Shown: positions 61,684 through 64,000 of the stretch, piece after piece | Layout of the letters: every line of letters starts with the position of its first letter | How positions within the stretch are numbered: the first letter of the stretch is position 1 | NCBI GenBank assembly: GCA_910591455.2 | Contig: OU342819.1 | Location: forward strand, 7,449,333-7,513,332 | DNA: 64,000 bases | Direction of reading: 5' to 3' | DNA from: Pholis gunnellus | Lineage: Eukaryota; Chordata; Actinopteri; Perciformes; Pholidae | Translations under genes and position numbers: made by a program | The notes under the pieces: model-generated | Told to the model about the DNA's origin: nothing | Seen by the model: only the letters and a program-made list of their open reading frames with translations | The model's database searches: none

Positions 61684-62929
61684 GGGGGGGACTCACTGGT
61701 AGAGTGCGACTCCCGTGCAGAGTGTTGATGGCGGCCTGGGCCTCTGCGTTGCTCTGGTACTTTACAAATGCACACCCTACATGAAACAACACACCATTAA
61801 ACGTGGCCTCACACAGACCGACAGACAGACAGACAGACAACAGGAAAAGCACACACACACTCACTCACGGTATACAGAAACTACTTCCCTTTAAAAATAC
61901 ATTAGGAGCCGTCTTACATCCAGCGCTTCATCAGTTACCGTGGCATCATTAAACATGGTCCACAAAACATTCATTGCTTCATCAATCACAGTCCGTAAAC
62001 CACCAAACGCATCATTAGCCATGACCCATAAAACCTATTGCACCATTAGTCATGCCTCATGCACCAAACGCAGAAAAAAATCTAGCATCTGTGTTTGAAC
62101 TGTCGCCGGACTTTGATTTACATGGCAAATATCATTAGCTTTGTTGTTCGTGACAATATAAATTAACATTCACGTGGTGGAAATGTGCTGAAGGCTTAAT
62201 TCTCGAGGCTGGAAAAAACACAAACAGTTAAACAAAGTTTGTTTCACTGAGTTTCACTTTAACAGTCGTGATCTGGACTCTTTTTGCAATCAATTTATCG
62301 AAGAGATCTGTAAAAGCTAAAGGAAAACTGAGTTACGGGTGTTTTGGAAATAGTGGCAAGTAAAGCTTGGGGGGGAAAAATGATCATTCACTGGAACAAA
62401 TATAAGTGTAGTGCCTTTGATTTTAGGTATTCTAATAACTGTGGGTAATTTAGACCAGGAATAAGTTAGCTTTTCCATCCATTTCAGTATAGGACATTTG
62501 AAATCCATTGATGTCGCTCTTTTGCATCTAAATGGGTGTTTTTTTTTTATTTCTTTTTTATTATTATTCAAGGAATCTGAAAGAGGTGCCTGTGGAATGC
62601 ACTGTAACAGAGGCACAGCAGTCTTTGTTGTTATCCTGACTGGAAATAAGTTATCTTATTATTGTTCTTATCATCCTCTGATTACATGCACAACAATTAC
62701 TTTGTGTTATATCTTAGTTATAGTCATGTTTCTGTGTTTCTACATCTCCAATGCTGGATTGAACCTTATTTCGCGTGCTTCTCGCACATTGACGTTATAC
62801 CTTTGCTGGTGCCGTCCGGCCCGCGGAGCACCGTGCACTCCTCTATGCTGCCGAACGGCTCGAACATCTTCCTCACGTCGGTGTCCGTCTGCTGTTTCCC
62901 CAGCATGCCCACGAACAGCTTCCTGTCTT
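56337..62929 (-). CDS. celf3: CUGBP Elav-like family member 3 (5' part beyond window)
   Basis: Nine minus-strand exons: 62801-62929, 61697-61776, 60973-61116, 59846-59990, 58138-58287, 57827-57886, 57238-57342, 56652-56795, 56337-56464, about 361 aa. The fragment opens in RRM2 ([20 protein letters not shown]), completes it ([18 protein letters not shown]) and passes through the divergent linker with [20 protein letters not shown] and a Gln/Pro segment. It ends with RRM3 ([35 protein letters not shown]) and the family end [13 protein letters not shown]1 and the start lie to the right of the window. CELF proteins bind GU-rich RNA and regulate alternative splicing, stability and translation; CELF3 is mainly neural. 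DANRPY places it in the CELF3-6 branch. The YPAAYSLV linker and synteny with 1q21 choose celf3. The Gln run is shorter than in human CELF3. Confidence 0.9.
58458..58745 (+). repeat. Widespread teleost dispersed repeat in a celf3 intron
   Basis: Contains 'tttagcccaatatcacaaat', 'aggagctttacaatctgtac', 'ggaagagcaactgaggaggg' and 'gtgtacagaataa' in the order I recall from a very common teleost repeat. It has no coding capacity. The identification is by memory of the motif order, so a family name is not given. Confidence 0.6.
58795..59470 (+). repeat. Teleost dispersed repeat split by an inserted element
   Basis: The left part (58795-58918) has 'ggctctgagaggctgcactt' and 'gctagcatcagcatgctaat'. 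The right part (59264-59470) has 'gttcaacatgctaacatttg', 'ttttgacctgatgatgg' and 'gatcaccaaagttattacaa'. I know these as neighbouring parts of one fish repeat. Here they are separated by about 345 bp with its own terminal inverted repeats. Confidence 0.55.
58919..59263. mobile_element. MITE-like insertion nested in an older repeat
   Basis: The left end 'accctgtggagttttt' (58919-58934) and the right end 59248-59263, read in reverse complement as 'accctgtggagttctt', are terminal inverted repeats with 15 of 16 matches. The interior has no ORF of note. Flanks read as the two halves of one repeat, so this looks like a later insertion. Confidence 0.6.
60001..60024. repeat. celf3: (GA)n tract in the celf3 polypyrimidine region
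   Basis: Twelve GA units (CT on the coding strand), ending about 10 bp upstream of the acceptor of celf3 exon 59846-59990, so it acts as the polypyrimidine tract of that exon. Confidence 0.85.
61393..61485. repeat. Long (GT)n microsatellite in a celf3 intron
   Basis: About 46 uninterrupted GT units, between celf3 exons 61697-61776 and 60973-61116. A second run of about 19 units lies at 61644-61681, ending about 15 bp from the exon donor. On the coding strand both read as (CA)n. Confidence 0.95.
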
Positions 62930-64000
62930 CTAAGGGGAAGGAGGTCGCCGAGATTGGGAGGGAGAGAAACAGGACAATGTGCGGACAGTGTGAGTGAGGT
63001 TACAGAGGGAATAAAGAGGGGAGCAGATGTTTTATGGGAGAGGTGATACAGGCAGTGAAAAAAAGAGGGGGGGGGGGGGGGGCCATGTCACCGTACACGC
63101 ATGAATAATAAAGGACAACGGTGTGATAACCAGCTACCACGTAGGAGGGATCCGCCTGCTATGCTTCAGAGCGCCACCAGAGTGCAGCAGCACGAACACG
63201 ACACGAGACAAACAGCATCTGGCGGTGACTCAAATGTTTGTCACCCTCTGTGTTGTCAGAGAAGCTGCTCCGTCTGTCCCCGTCTGTGAAGGATCAGGCC
63301 TTGGTGTTTCTGCATGCTTCAGCCCATTCACTAGCAATCGGCACGCGCGTTGCATCCCCGCGGACCGTTCTCCAAAAACATGCCAGTAGATTTAGAGATC
63401 CTCATTTTGTATTTATTTTTTCCCCATAACATTTTTAAGATTGTAATTTATTTGGCCGTCATTTTGGTATGGTATGTGAATCTCGAGACTTTAAAGCTTG
63501 AGGTACAGAATCAGTCACAGCGAGCATGTCATGGTCTATTATTTAGAGATTATGGGTGAAAATGTGATGTTATGTTTTGGATTCGAGAGCTGGCTGCCAT
63601 TAAGTATTCAAATTCACAAGCTAAGGTTTGACGGCAAACATTTCAGACTAAAGCATTACCATTATGTTGACTGTGATGGATCAAGCTAATTTCAAGTGTC
63701 TGCAAACTCACTGTCACACAATATTGAAATGAAAGGAGACTAATGGCCGTCTTAAACTATAGTAGCTCAGAGATAAACAAATGTGTACTCAAAATGTTGG
63801 AGAAAATGAAAAGGCCTTTTTCACATCCGACATTCTCATGTCGTAGTAAAAGCAAAGGTGATAATCACGTAAGTGTCTAATAGCATTAGCGAAAGCTAAT
63901 TACTGGGACACTGGAATAGAACAGATTCTATTCCAGTGTCCCATGGGCAAGAATAACGTAAAGTATATAGGAATTGTAGTTAATGAATACAAATACAAAA
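62930..64000. other. celf3: celf3 intron to the right edge
   Basis: I looked for the short exon that precedes RRM2 in CELF genes (IQVKPADSESR-like) and did not find it, so this stretch is taken as intron. It holds a 16-nt poly(G) at 63067-63082 and a hairpin at 63904-63943. Confidence 0.45.
63904..63943. repeat. Perfect 18-bp inverted repeat with a 4-nt loop
   Basis: 63904-63921 and 63926-63943 are exact reverse complements (tgggacactggaatagaa and its complement). No T-tract or coding context suggests a terminator. It is either a transposon terminus pair or a stable RNA hairpin within the celf3 intron. Confidence 0.85.

Noticed and set aside
61299..61775. Minus-strand ORF of 158 codons rich in Thr-His repeats
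   Set aside because: It is the translation of the (GT)n microsatellites around celf3 exon 61697-61776, not a gene.
1..64000. tRNA, rRNA, snoRNA or miRNA genes
   Set aside because: No cloverleaf with A/B boxes, C/D or H/ACA layout or convincing miRNA hairpin was recognised by eye; a covariance-model scan would be decisive.

Overview
The window is nuclear DNA from a teleost (ray-finned) fish. It holds spliced genes with GT-AG introns and vertebrate-specific proteins. It is full of (GT)n, (GA)n and (AT)n microsatellites and of dispersed repeats typical of fish genomes. I rebuilt the exons by hand from splice sites, phase and protein similarity. Seven genes can be named by family and one cannot.

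Layout, left to right. (1) 1-362 (+): last coding exon of hnrnpr (RGG tail), then its 3'UTR. (2) 4766-7847 (+): complete dnajc8, nine exons, 251 aa. (3) 8897-12227 (-): an unrecognised basic protein of about 216 aa in four exons; its first intron holds a long AT-rich degenerate tandem array with a perfect palindrome. (4) 14086-21113 (-): clk2, a LAMMER-type dual-specificity kinase, 12 coding exons, 524 aa. (5) 23097-27878 and 32062-35226 (-): two tandem SETDB1-related genes that keep the Tudor region but have no SET methyltransferase domain. (6) 36658-37856 (-): a small single-pass cortexin-domain gene. (7) 41570-46378 (-): ceramide synthase 2 (cers2), ten coding exons, 382 aa. (8) 56337-62929 (-): the 3' two thirds of celf3; RRM1 and the gene start lie beyond the right edge.

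Context. SETDB1, CERS2, CELF3, a cortexin-domain gene and CLK2 all lie in human 1q21-q22, while HNRNPR and DNAJC8 lie in 1p35-p36, so the window joins two human chromosome 1 neighbourhoods. The Tudor-only SETDB1-like pair sits where SETDB1 sits next to CERS2 in mammals, which suggests a degenerated and then duplicated setdb1 copy. The genes do not form one pathway. Several act on RNA or chromatin: hnrnpr and celf3 bind RNA, clk2 phosphorylates SR splicing factors, dnajc8 is linked to SR-protein kinases and the spliceosome, and the SETDB1-like proteins are predicted chromatin readers.

The most notable items are the tandem Tudor-only SETDB1-like pair, the unnamed 216-aa gene, the frame-breaking 91-nt clk2 exon with a weak donor, and nested or foldback transposable elements in introns.
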